Source: Thiomonas sp. | GTDB lineage: Bacteria; Pseudomonadota; Gammaproteobacteria; Burkholderiales; Burkholderiaceae | Assembly (NCBI GenBank): GCA_027443745.1 | Contig: DAIAZB010000819.1 | Coordinates: 1 to 7,707, forward strand | DNA: 7,707 nt | Direction: 5' to 3' | Shown here: positions 1-6,566 of the stretch, in pieces | Numbering within the stretch: the stretch's first letter is position 1 | How the letters are laid out: every line of letters begins with the position of its first letter | Notes under the pieces: model-generated | Told to the model about the DNA's origin: nothing | What the model saw: only the letters and a program-made list of their open reading frames with translations | Databases searched by the model: none | Translations under genes and position numbers: made by a program

Positions 1-127
1 CGGCTGCCAGACCGGTGGCCACCATCGGCTGATAGGCGACGGTGGTGGCAGGCGCCGCGGCGAGCGCGGGAACGGACATCGAAAGGGCGAGCGCCGCGAT
101 GGCGCCCGGAAGACGACGTGACTTCAT
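1..127 (-). CDS. Secreted protein, N-terminal fragment; possible second periplasmic adaptor of an efflux system
   Basis: Only the first 42 codons are in the window; the gene continues past base 1. The start is the ATG at 127-125, preceded by a good ribosome site (AAGGA, 139-135, spacing 7). The product opens with a classic Sec signal peptide: a basic n-region (KSRR), a hydrophobic stretch at about residues 8-22 and a likely signal peptidase I cut after PALA (residues 20-23). The mature part begins AAPATTVAYQPM, which resembles the first beta strand of HlyD/RND periplasmic adaptors, but this is too short to assign a family firmly. It lies 42 bp downstream of the ABC ATPase gene on the same strand, so it is probably the next gene of the exporter operon. 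If it is an adaptor, an RND pump gene might follow outside the window. The secreted-protein call is strong; the adaptor call is inference. Confidence 0.5.
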   Translation of the reverse strand, partial: MKSRRLPGAIAALALSMSVPALAAAPATTVAYQPMVATGLAA

Positions 128-161
128 GGCGAAATCCTTCGTAGACAGGAACGGCTGACCT

Positions 162-180
162 GCCTGGCCTCAAGCCAGGC
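162..180 (-). repeat. Short inverted repeat spanning the ATPase stop codon
   Basis: GCCTGGC (162-168) and GCCAGGC (174-180) are perfect 7-bp arms around a 5-nt loop, and the TGA stop of the ATPase gene (172-170) falls in the loop and arm. There is no T-run after it in the minus-strand direction, so it is not a convincing intrinsic terminator. It could reduce read-through into, or stabilise mRNA ahead of, the secreted-protein gene at 127. Confidence 0.3.
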
Positions 181-904
181 TTGCTTCGGGCATCGCGGGC
201 TTGGTCACATCCACCGCCACGAGCCGGCCGTCGCGCAAGCGGAAGATGCGGTCGAAGCGGTTGAAGATGCTTTCGTCGTGGGTGACCACGACGATGGCGG
301 CGTGGCGGTCCAGCGCGATGCGGCGTAGCAGGCCCATGACGATGCCGGCGCGCTCGGAGTCCAGTGGTGCGGTCGGCTCGTCGGCCAGGATGATCTTCGG
401 GTTGTTGGCCAGCGCACGAGCGATGGCCACGCGCTGTGCCTCGCCACCGGAGAGCTGCGACGGCATCGCCGCGGCGCGGTGATCGACCTGCAGGTAACGC
501 AACAGCTCGAGCGTGCGCTCGCGCGCGGCCTTCCTGGTGCCCCCGGCCAGCTCGATCACTTCCATGACGTTCTCGGTTGCGGTGAGGAAGGGCAGCAGGT
601 TGTGCGTCTGGAAGATGAAGCCGATCTTCTCCAGGCGCAGCCGGCGCAGATCGCGACTCTGCCAGCGGCCATCGAACACCCAGTCGCCGTTGAGCCGGAT
701 TCGGCCATCGTTCGGCTCAGTGATGCAGCCGACGACGTTGAGCAGTGTCGTCTTGCCCGATCCGCTAGGGCCGACGAGCCCAGCCACTTCTCCGGCGGCA
801 ACGGACATCGAGACGTCGATCAACGCGTTGACGCGTGTCTCACCCTCTCCAAAGTGCTTGGAGACGTTGTGCAGTTCCACCAGCGCGTGAGGCACGTCCG
901 CCAT
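170..904 (-). CDS. ABC transporter ATP-binding protein, LolD/MacB/DevA type
   Basis: This is the cytoplasmic ATPase of the tripartite exporter; it hydrolyses ATP to drive the partner permease. The 244 residues match the usual length of a stand-alone LolD/DevA-type subunit. All ABC motifs are present: Walker A GPSGSGKT (45-52), Q-loop Gln99 in FIFQTHNLLPF, signature LSGGEAQR (151-158), Walker B IILADE (171-176), D-loop PLDS (180-183) and switch His209 in VVTHD. The D-loop reads APLDS where related proteins usually have ALDS, a minor variation. The ATG start at 904-902 lies 4 bp after the permease stop (911-909). Its ribosome site is weak, so translation is probably coupled to the permease. Family membership is certain; the exported substrate is not shown. 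LolD itself is less likely because the neighbours are an adaptor and an outer-membrane channel rather than LolC/LolE. Confidence 0.95.
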   Translation of the reverse strand: MADVPHALVELHNVSKHFGEGETRVNALIDVSMSVAAGEVAGLVGPSGSGKTTLLNVVGCITEPNDGRIRLNGDWVFDGRWQSRDLRRLRLEKIGFIFQTHNLLPFLTATENVMEVIELAGGTRKAARERTLELLRYLQVDHRAAAMPSQLSGGEAQRVAIARALANNPKIILADEPTAPLDSERAGIVMGLLRRIALDRHAAIVVVTHDESIFNRFDRIFRLRDGRLVAVDVTKPAMPEASLA

Positions 905-908
905 GGTG

Positions 909-2048
909 CTATCCGGACAGTGCCTTGGCCGGGTCGACCTTCACCGCCGTGCGCACGCTCAAGGCCGAGCCCAGCAGACACACGACGACGACGATAAGCA
1001 GCAGGACGACCAGATCGCGAGGCAGCATCTCCACGCGGCGCGGGAAGCGGCTCCTGAATGCCGCGACGAGGACGATGCCCGAGGCATACCCGCTGACGCC
1101 CAACACCAACGCCTCCTGCACCACCAGGCCGACGATGGTGCGGTCCGGCGCTCCCACGAGCTTGAGGGTCGCAATCGAGCGCATCTTGTCCATGGTCAGC
1201 GTGTAGATGATGAGGGCGATGATCACCGCTGCGACCACGATCAGGATTCCCATGAACATGCCAAGCTGCTTTTGCATCCTGGAGATCACGAACACCGTGA
1301 GGTAGCTCTCCTGCTGCTTCTCGGTCACAGCGGACAGGTGCTTCCAGCGGTCGATCTCGGCGGCCACTGCGGAGGCGGACACTCCGGGGGCGAGTTGCAC
1401 CAGCACGGCGTTCACGTCGTTCGTCTGCTGGGGACTGCGCCCCTGCGCCTTCTCGCGTCGCTGCAGCGGCGGCGCCACGGCGAACTGGATCGCCTGGGCG
1501 TCGAGAAGGGTGACCCAGGCTGCGGGATCGCCCCCCGAGTTGACCATGCCGCGCGTGATGCCCACCACCGTGTAGGGGTCGTGGTACGGGCCGATGAGCA
1601 CCCGTTCGCCAAGCCGCAGTCCCGACGAAGCGTCGACCACGATCTGGTAGTGGCTCTCGGTGATGCCGTGGCCCCCCACGAGGTTGCTGGGACCGCCCGG
1701 ACGGCCCGGCTCGTAGCCTTGGACGTAGAGGCGCAACGGCCGCCCGTTCGCGGTGGTTTGCACCGTCTCGAAGGTCACGGCGCCGGCCTCGGCCACTCCG
1801 GGCAGTCGACGCACCAGCTCACGGGTATCGCGCGGCAGACGAGACGGCTCGGCGAACGGTCCCTTGGTCAAAGGTTCGACCACCCACAAAGCCGGGTTGG
1901 ACGCCCGCGGCAGACGGACGGCATCGGCCAGCGCACCTTCGTAGATGCCCATCATCGTCACCACGATGCCCAGCAGTCCGCCCAGCCCGAGGCCGGTGAG
2001 CACAAAGCGCAGCCAGTTGTGGCGGATATCCCGGATCGCCAGGTTCAT
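909..2048 (-). CDS. ABC transporter permease, FtsX/MacB family (DevC-like)
   Basis: This is the inner-membrane subunit of the exporter, 379 residues. The topology is the MacB/FtsX pattern: one N-terminal membrane segment (about 14-35), a large periplasmic domain (about 40-255), then three C-terminal segments (about 263-284, 307-331, 345-362). The stretch TLKLVGAPDRTIVGLVVQEA between segments 2 and 3 is typical of the DevC branch, where a TLKAxG motif contacts the ATPase. The C-terminus VDPAKALSG is the usual FtsX-family tail. I chose the ATG at 2048-2046. It overlaps the adaptor stop codon as ATGA and has GGAGG 7 nt upstream (2060-2056). The same frame stays open further upstream, but that stretch lies inside the adaptor gene and has no membrane-protein character. 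Unlike MacB, no ATPase domain is fused; the ATPase is the separate next gene. Confidence 0.93.
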   Translation of the reverse strand: MNLAIRDIRHNWLRFVLTGLGLGGLLGIVVTMMGIYEGALADAVRLPRASNPALWVVEPLTKGPFAEPSRLPRDTRELVRRLPGVAEAGAVTFETVQTTANGRPLRLYVQGYEPGRPGGPSNLVGGHGITESHYQIVVDASSGLRLGERVLIGPYHDPYTVVGITRGMVNSGGDPAAWVTLLDAQAIQFAVAPPLQRREKAQGRSPQQTNDVNAVLVQLAPGVSASAVAAEIDRWKHLSAVTEKQQESYLTVFVISRMQKQLGMFMGILIVVAAVIIALIIYTLTMDKMRSIATLKLVGAPDRTIVGLVVQEALVLGVSGYASGIVLVAAFRSRFPRRVEMLPRDLVVLLLIVVVVCLLGSALSVRTAVKVDPAKALSG

Positions 2049-3238
2049 GGCGCTGCCTCCGCGCCAACACGCGCGGCACGCCCCACACGCAAGCCGGCCG
2101 CCGGCTGCGCCACCACGGCCGCCCCGGCGGGCAGCCCGCCGACGATGGGCATCGCACCGTTCAGAAGCTGCGGACCGAAATTCAGGGCGCGACGGGCGAG
2201 TCGACCATGCTCGACGGTCCACACGCTGCCGTGCCCGCCCTGCAGCCCGGAGATCGCGGCTTGGGGCACCAGCACAGCCCGCTGCAGAATCCCGGTGGTG
2301 ATCTCCACCTGCGCCTCTTCGGCGAGATGGATGCCAGGCGGCACATGGTCGAAGGCCACGTCGACAATGCGCTCCTCATTGACCGAGTCGCTCTGGATCT
2401 CGATGCGTGCCACGTGGCCGGAAAGCGGCTGGCCCGGGTTGGAGCGCAGGATGATTTGCGCCGGCTGGCCCACGCGCAGCCGCCCAGCCAGGCGCTCGTC
2501 CACATAGCCCACGGCCCAGACCGAGTGCGCCTGCACCAGCGTGAACACCGGCTGGCCGGGATTGGGCATGCTGCCCAGTTCCAGGTTGCGAGCGACGACC
2601 CACCCGTCGTAGGGCGCACGCAGCGTGTACTGCGCCAGCGTTGCCTCCTCGAAGGTCTGCTGGGCCTCGGCCGAGCGCAGCGCAGCCTGCGCCACGGCCA
2701 CCTCGCTTCGCGCCACGGCACGATTGGCGGAGGCGACGCGCACTGCGGCCTCGTCGGTCTGGGCCTGCTCCCGCGACACCACGCCGGTGTCGCGCAGGCT
2801 GGCGTCGCGCTGCGCGATGCGCCGCACGTTGCTCAGGCTGGCCGAGGTGCTGAGCACGTCGGCTTGCGCCTTGACGATGTTTTCGCGCGCCTGCAACACA
2901 GCGGCCTTGGCCATGTCGACCTGGGCCTGCGCGTCGCGCGATTGGAGCCTCGCAAGCACCTGCCCGGCACGGATGTGGTCGCCCTCGTCGGCATCGATCT
3001 CCGCCAGCACCCCCGCCACCTTGAAGCCCACTGCGGACTGTACCCGCGCTCCGGTCACGCCCAGGCCGAAGACCTGCTCGCGCACGTTGCTGCGCAGCGG
3101 CGCAGCCTCGACCGGCAGCGGCCGCAGCAAGGCGCGCCAAGCTAGGAAGGCGCCCGACGCGACGATGACGACGGTCGCCCCACCCAGTAGGTAGGCGCGC
3201 CTGCGCGCCTTCGGCCTCGGCTTTGTCGACGTATTCAT
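2045..3238 (-). CDS. HlyD/MacA-type periplasmic adaptor (membrane fusion protein)
   Basis: This is a periplasmic adaptor linking the inner-membrane permease to the outer-membrane channel. The 397 residues begin with a basic tail and a membrane anchor (about 16-36). Next come the first half of the lipoyl (barrel-sandwich) domain with GFKVAGVLAEIDADEGDHI (71-89), an alpha-helical hairpin (about 101-200, Ala/Gln-rich coiled coil), the second lipoyl half YTLRAPYDGWV (204-214), a beta-barrel (about 220-320) and a membrane-proximal domain with VLVPQAAI. The ATG at 3238-3236 is preferred: GAGG sits about 5 nt upstream. An in-frame GTG at 3244 would overlap that ribosome site. It starts 12 bp after the outer-membrane protein stop, and its own stop overlaps the permease ATG by 4 bp. 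RND adaptors have the same fold; the adjacent FtsX-type permease and ATPase point to ABC export. Confidence 0.93.
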   Translation of the reverse strand: MNTSTKPRPKARRRAYLLGGATVVIVASGAFLAWRALLRPLPVEAAPLRSNVREQVFGLGVTGARVQSAVGFKVAGVLAEIDADEGDHIRAGQVLARLQSRDAQAQVDMAKAAVLQARENIVKAQADVLSTSASLSNVRRIAQRDASLRDTGVVSREQAQTDEAAVRVASANRAVARSEVAVAQAALRSAEAQQTFEEATLAQYTLRAPYDGWVVARNLELGSMPNPGQPVFTLVQAHSVWAVGYVDERLAGRLRVGQPAQIILRSNPGQPLSGHVARIEIQSDSVNEERIVDVAFDHVPPGIHLAEEAQVEITTGILQRAVLVPQAAISGLQGGHGSVWTVEHGRLARRALNFGPQLLNGAMPIVGGLPAGAAVVAQPAAGLRVGRAARVGAEAAP

Positions 3239-3250
3239 GCGCACCTCGTA

Positions 3251-4798
3251 TCAGGGAGTTTTCCCGCCGGAGTCCTGGCAGCTGGCGCACAGTGCGCGAT
3301 CCTCGGTCCAGCCGCCGCCCATGGCCACCAGCAGTTGGGCCGTATCCAGGTCGCGCTGAGCCAGCGCGCGGGCGTAGCCCATACGCGCCTGCTGGTCCCC
3401 GCGCTGCGCGTCGAGCAGGTGCAGCACGTCGGTTTTGCCCGCGGCGTAGCCTGTGCGCTGCAGTTCGAGCGAGGCGTGCGCGACATCCAGCGCTTCCTGT
3501 TCATGGGCGACCAGGCGAGCGTCGTTGCCCAGCGCACGCAGGAGGTCGGCGACCTGGCCGAAGGCTTGCAACACCGTTTGACGGTACGTGGCGTCGGCGG
3601 CATGCATAGCTTCAATCGCTTCGCGCTTCTGCGCACGCAGCGCTCCGCCGTGGAACAGCGGCGCCGTGACGCCGCCGAGCACCGACCACACGGTTCCCGA
3701 ACTCCCAAACAACGCGCCTGGGGTCAGGGCCGCGCTGGCCAGGCTCGCGGACAACGTGATGTCCGGGTACAGCTGCGCGGTGGCCACGCCGAGTGCGGCG
3801 CTCGCGGCGTGGAGCTGCGCTTCGGCGGCGAGAATGTCCGGGCGCTGGCGGACCAGCGCCGAGGGCACGGAAAGCGGCAGATCGGCGGGCAGGATGAAGT
3901 CTGCGAGCGCGAATCTGGGCACCGCGCCCTGCGCGGGAAATCGCCCGGCCAGGATGGCCAGCGCGTCTTCGGCGGCTGCAAGTTGCTGGCGCAGCGGCGG
4001 CAGCAGCGCGCGGTCGTTGCTGAGCTGGCTGCGGGCGATCAGCACGTCCGCGCGCGCCGTCCGACCGGCCGTGTACTTGCGCTGAACAAGCGCGAGATTC
4101 TGGTTGTCTCCGGCGATGATCTCTCTGACCGCATCGATCTGCGCCTGCAGCGACGCCGCGCTCACCGCCTCAGTCACGACGTCGCCGGAGACGGCGAGCT
4201 GGGCAGCGGCCAGCTCGAATGCCCGGTACTGCGCCAGCGAGGCCTGCTCCTCGACGCGCCGGGCGTTGGCGCCGAACACGTCGGGCGAGAAGCTGGCGAT
4301 GGGGCCTACCGTGTACAGGTTATACAGAGGCAGCGAGTGCCCCGGCTGCTGACCGAGGATCGACGCGGGGCCCTGCTGGCGCTGGGCCGCGGCCGCGAAG
4401 TCGACCTGCGGGTAGGCGGCGCCGCGCGCCTGCAGCACCGCCTGCTGCGCCTGCGCCAGCGTGGCGCGGGCGGCGTCGACCCCCGGGTTGCCGGCGAGCG
4501 CCTGGCGGACTGTCTGGTCCAGTGACTGGGAGTGGAACAGCTGCCACCATGCGGCCGGGATCGCCTGTCCCTCGACCACGCGCTGCGCCGCCTCGCCGCT
4601 GCCGGCGTCGAATGAAGGCGGCGTGCCATCGGAAACGTAACTGCGTACCGCGGGTGGCGGTGGCCGCATGAAATCGGGCCCGGCCTGGCAGCCCTCGAGC
4701 AGGAGCGCGACACAAACTGCGGCCCCGAGGAAGCGCCCTTGGGAGCTGCGCCCCAAACGCTCCAGACCGCGCACGAGTTGCGGCGAGCGGTTGAGCAT
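3251..4798 (-). CDS. Outer-membrane efflux lipoprotein, NodT/OprM-type TolC family
   Basis: This is the outer-membrane channel of the exporter. With the ATG at 4798 it has 515 residues. A signal sequence ends in the lipobox LEGC (Cys37), followed by QAGPDFMRPP, the typical NodT-family opening (xGPDYxxP). The rest has two outer-membrane efflux repeats rich in Ala/Gln helices, with family hallmarks such as AAWWQLF (82-88), VRQRPDILAAEAQL and the C-terminal LVAMGGGW. The start is uncertain. The ATG at 4798 has no clear ribosome site, whereas the in-frame TTG at 4810 has AGGAG 6 nt upstream and would add four residues. A GTG at 4903 is also in frame but lacks a ribosome site. Unusually, the tail after GGGW continues for about 18 residues and contains a CASC pair (504-507). 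Gene order channel-adaptor-permease-ATPase supports a complete envelope-spanning pump. Confidence 0.92.
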   Translation of the reverse strand: MLNRSPQLVRGLERLGRSSQGRFLGAAVCVALLLEGCQAGPDFMRPPPPAVRSYVSDGTPPSFDAGSGEAAQRVVEGQAIPAAWWQLFHSQSLDQTVRQALAGNPGVDAARATLAQAQQAVLQARGAAYPQVDFAAAAQRQQGPASILGQQPGHSLPLYNLYTVGPIASFSPDVFGANARRVEEQASLAQYRAFELAAAQLAVSGDVVTEAVSAASLQAQIDAVREIIAGDNQNLALVQRKYTAGRTARADVLIARSQLSNDRALLPPLRQQLAAAEDALAILAGRFPAQGAVPRFALADFILPADLPLSVPSALVRQRPDILAAEAQLHAASAALGVATAQLYPDITLSASLASAALTPGALFGSSGTVWSVLGGVTAPLFHGGALRAQKREAIEAMHAADATYRQTVLQAFGQVADLLRALGNDARLVAHEQEALDVAHASLELQRTGYAAGKTDVLHLLDAQRGDQQARMGYARALAQRDLDTAQLLVAMGGGWTEDRALCASCQDSGGKTP

Positions 4799-4960
4799 CG
4801 AAGGCGCCAAGGCATGCTCCTGGGTGTGTAGCCTGTTCGATCCTAGGTAGCCGCCCGTCGCAGTGCATTGATCCACCGCACTCCGAAACACACCGCTCGC
4901 CACAGGGGGCGGATCGCTGATCCTGGACAGGTCAAATCGTGCAACTCACCGAGATGAGGC
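4799..4960. other. Intergenic leader between cytochrome and exporter genes
   Basis: These 162 bp lie between the cytochrome stop and the channel start, both minus strand. They hold a small perfect palindrome GGATC-GCT-GATCC (4911-4923) and no T-run, so no intrinsic terminator is evident after the cytochrome gene. A TTGACC hexamer on the minus strand (4935-4930) resembles a -35 box, but no fitting -10 was found. A separate exporter promoter is possible but not shown; read-through from the cytochrome promoter is also possible. Confidence 0.35.
4817..4821 (-). promoter_or_regulatory. Ribosome-binding site pointing to a TTG start for the efflux lipoprotein
   Basis: AGGAG on the minus strand at 4821-4817 lies 6 nt before an in-frame TTG (4810-4808) and 18 nt before the ATG at 4798. 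By spacing it fits TTG initiation better. It also sits next to an out-of-frame ATG (4815), which has too little spacing to be used. Confidence 0.5.
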
Positions 4961-5476
4961 CTACCTCAGGCGGTACGCCGAATGGCACGCCACGCAGGTC
5001 TGCATCATCTGCCCCAGCACGACCTGGGCCTTTCGCACCTCGCCGGTTGCCGCAGCGTCCTGCGCTGCCACAGCGAACTCACCGGCTTGCCGATGCAGTC
5101 GCGCCCCAAGCTCGCGCATGCCTAGCGGCATGTAATGCGCTTCCTGCCGGGCTTGGTCGCCATGCATCGAGGACATGCCCAGCTTCATCGAGGCGATACG
5201 TGCCGCGGCGTCCAGATCGCCCGCGCCCATCGCCTGCTGAATCTCGGCGAGGCCCTGCAAGTGCATCCGCATGGTGGCCAGCGTTTCGCGCTTGACCAGG
5301 GGCGGGAATTGCACGGGCACGCGGGGGGCGGACTCATGCTCGGCAGCACTCGGCCCTGCTGTCCGATGGGCGTCCGTCCCGGCGCGAACGTTCCGTGCCA
5401 GACCTGCCACGGCGGCGGCCCCCAGCAGCAGCGCAAGCGCCGCGCCCCGCGACGTCCCGATCCCGTAGCTCTTCAT
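4961..5476 (-). CDS. Exported class II (cytochrome c'-like) monoheme c-type cytochrome
   Basis: This 171-residue protein has an N-terminal signal/anchor segment (hydrophobic about 11-27) and a single heme-attachment motif CVACH (161-165) only six residues from the C-terminus. A C-terminal CxxCH in an all-helical protein of this size is the pattern of cytochrome c' / c-556 proteins, where His165 would be the proximal heme ligand. Helices before it contain many Met and His residues (MRMHLQ, MKLGMSSMHGD, HYMPLGM), any of which could be a distal ligand or bind metal. Family members act in the periplasm in electron transfer or nitric-oxide binding; which applies here is unknown. The ATG at 5476 is chosen because AGGAGG (5488-5483) lies 6 nt upstream; the in-frame GTG at 5482 abuts that site. 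It is divergent from the Crp/Fnr regulator and upstream of the exporter genes on the same strand. Confidence 0.85.
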   Translation of the reverse strand: MKSYGIGTSRGAALALLLGAAAVAGLARNVRAGTDAHRTAGPSAAEHESAPRVPVQFPPLVKRETLATMRMHLQGLAEIQQAMGAGDLDAAARIASMKLGMSSMHGDQARQEAHYMPLGMRELGARLHRQAGEFAVAAQDAAATGEVRKAQVVLGQMMQTCVACHSAYRLR

Positions 5477-5482
5477 GCGCAC

Positions 5483-5488
5483 CCTCCT
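5483..5488 (-). promoter_or_regulatory. Strong ribosome-binding site of the cytochrome gene
   Basis: The perfect AGGAGG on the minus strand (5488-5483) is 6 nt from the ATG at 5476 and directly abuts the alternative GTG at 5482, which settles the start in favour of the ATG. Confidence 0.8.
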
Positions 5489-5535
5489 AGTCAGCGATCG
5501 GAGCGCAGGCTACCTGCTGGAGCGTGCATGGGCCT

Positions 5536-5549
5536 ATGATCGCGATCAT
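5536..5549. promoter_or_regulatory. Fnr/Dnr-type operator palindrome in the divergent promoter
   Basis: ATGATCGCGATCAT is a perfect 14-bp palindrome. Its core TGAT-N4-ATCA matches the Fnr-type consensus TTGAT-N4-ATCAA except for the outermost base of each arm. It lies between the divergent cytochrome gene (ATG 66 bp away) and the Crp/Fnr regulator (start 51 bp away). A class II position (centre about -41.5) on the cytochrome side would put the transcription start near 5501, with a poor -10 candidate TAGCCT (5512-5507) at the right place. The sequence match is directly visible; binding by the adjacent regulator is inferred. Confidence 0.65.
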
Positions 5550-5593
5550 GTCGCTTTGCAGCGGCGCACAGTTCATCACGCAACCCATCGACC

Positions 5594-6250
5594 TTGGTCA
5601 GTCTGCGCGATTCCGAACATTCGGCGCCTGCCGCGTCGGGCGATCTGCTGGCAGACTGGCCGGCCGATATTGCCTGCCTCGGCGCGCGATCATGGCTTGA
5701 AGCAGGGGACAGTCTGTTCGTGCGTGGTCGCGTGCCGACCTACGTCTTCTGGGTCGAGTCGGGCGAGGTCCAGTTGCAGCGCGCGTCGCCCCAAGGTCGG
5801 AACGTCATCCTGCAGCGCGTGCACGGGGGATTCGTGGCGGAGGCGAGCCTTGAGGCCGCGCGCTACCACTGCGATGCGGTTGCGGGACGGCCATCCGCGG
5901 TCTGGCGCTTTCCGCGTGGCCGTGTGCTCACGGCACTGCACGATTCGCCGAAACTCGCCATGTGGTGGGCGGCGCGCCTGGCGGAACAGCTTCGTTCCAC
6001 GCGCTTGCGCCTCGAGCGCCTCAGCCTCAAGGGAGCGAGCGACCGCATCCTGCATGCGATCGAGACGGAGGGATCCGGCGGCAGGTTGTCACTGGCCTCC
6101 ACGCGCCGGGAATGGGCCGCCGAACTCGGTCTCACGCCGGAGGCGCTCTACCGAAGTCTTGCGCGCTTGCAGCGCAGCGGTGTGGTGCGGATACAAGGCA
6201 GCGAACTGCGGCTGATCGCGGAACCTGGGCAGGCCCCGTCTGGCGGATGA
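5594..6250 (+). CDS. Crp/Fnr-family transcriptional regulator
   Basis: This is a 218-residue DNA-binding regulator. The N-terminal half is a cyclic-nucleotide-binding-type beta-roll (about 30-110, with SWLEAGDSLFVRGRVPTYVFWVESGEV and GGFVAEASLEAARYHCDAVA). A long dimerisation helix follows (about 118-145), then a winged helix-turn-helix (about 165-205) whose recognition helix is TPEALYRSLARLQ (181-193). The Arg-Ser residues that bind cAMP phosphate in Crp are not seen, and there is no N-terminal Cys cluster for an Fnr-type iron-sulfur centre; only Cys28 and Cys93 are present. The effector is therefore unknown, and a Dnr-like heme or redox sensor is possible. The start is the TTG at 5594; it has no visible ribosome site, no ATG or GTG occurs upstream in frame before a stop, and the next Met is residue 123. 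It is divergent from the cytochrome gene and shares an Fnr-like palindrome with it. Confidence 0.88.
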   Translation: MVSLRDSEHSAPAASGDLLADWPADIACLGARSWLEAGDSLFVRGRVPTYVFWVESGEVQLQRASPQGRNVILQRVHGGFVAEASLEAARYHCDAVAGRPSAVWRFPRGRVLTALHDSPKLAMWWAARLAEQLRSTRLRLERLSLKGASDRILHAIETEGSGGRLSLASTRREWAAELGLTPEALYRSLARLQRSGVVRIQGSELRLIAEPGQAPSGG

Positions 6251-6265
6251 AATTGGTACTACGGG

Positions 6266-6288
6266 GGATGGCAGTGCTACAGCCATCC
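6266..6288 (+). terminator. Hairpin just downstream of the regulator gene
   Basis: Perfect 7-bp arms GGATGGC (6266-6272) and GCCATCC (6282-6288) enclose a 9-nt loop that can add two more pairs (GT/AC). The hairpin begins 16 bp after the regulator stop codon, a typical terminator position, but no T-run follows, so it may act weakly or with Rho. Confidence 0.4.
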
Positions 6289-6566
6289 TGGCTGGGCTCG
6301 ACGGCATGCGTCTTTGACGCCTTGTTCTCCCTGCCGCGCCTCGTCGTCGTAGACACGCGAGCCAAACGCCACTGCAAAGCGGCCACAGGGCAGGCCAGAG
6401 CGGTCCAATTCCGCGATTTCAGGCTTCGCGAGTTCGCAGATTGCGTCGACTGGAGACGCTTGATTTCCGCGCTTTGGCGCCAGCAGAAAACTCAATGCCG
6501 ACCATCACATTCGACACTCTGTTATCCGCCATCCTGCCCACGTCGCCCGCATCACCGCCGCAATTT
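6289..6566. other. Stretch without a convincing gene
   Basis: Both strands carry only short open frames. One of 113 codons on the plus strand starts at ATG 6247, overlaps the regulator stop as ATGA and ends at 6588. One of 72 codons on the minus strand covers 6495-6277. Neither has a ribosome site, membrane segment or motif I recognise. They overlap each other antisense, and the plus one is rich in Cys, Arg and Pro with a low-complexity end. From about 6480 onward the sequence becomes visibly more AT-rich than its surroundings. It may be the decayed remainder of the chemoreceptor locus or inserted DNA. Confidence 0.4.

Noticed and set aside
903..2507. Long plus-strand open frame of 534 codons
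   Set aside because: It is antisense to the permease and adaptor genes, whose family motifs and overlapping starts and stops are clear. High GC content keeps the opposite frame open, and the product is His/Arg/Gly-rich with no domain.
2207..3145. Plus-strand open frame of 312 codons
   Set aside because: It is antisense to the adaptor gene; a compositional shadow.
3335..4525. Plus-strand open frame of 396 codons
   Set aside because: It is antisense to the outer-membrane lipoprotein gene, has an Arg/Gly/Gln-rich composition and no recognisable motif.
4911..4923. GGATC-GCT-GATCC palindrome as an operator or terminator
   Set aside because: The 5-bp arms are short, no T-run follows, and it does not fit the Fnr-type TGAT-N4-ATCA geometry.
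6277..6495. Minus-strand 72-codon frame starting MSFLLAPKRG
   Set aside because: It has no ribosome site, no recognised motif and no conserved context, and it overlaps another equally weak frame on the other strand.
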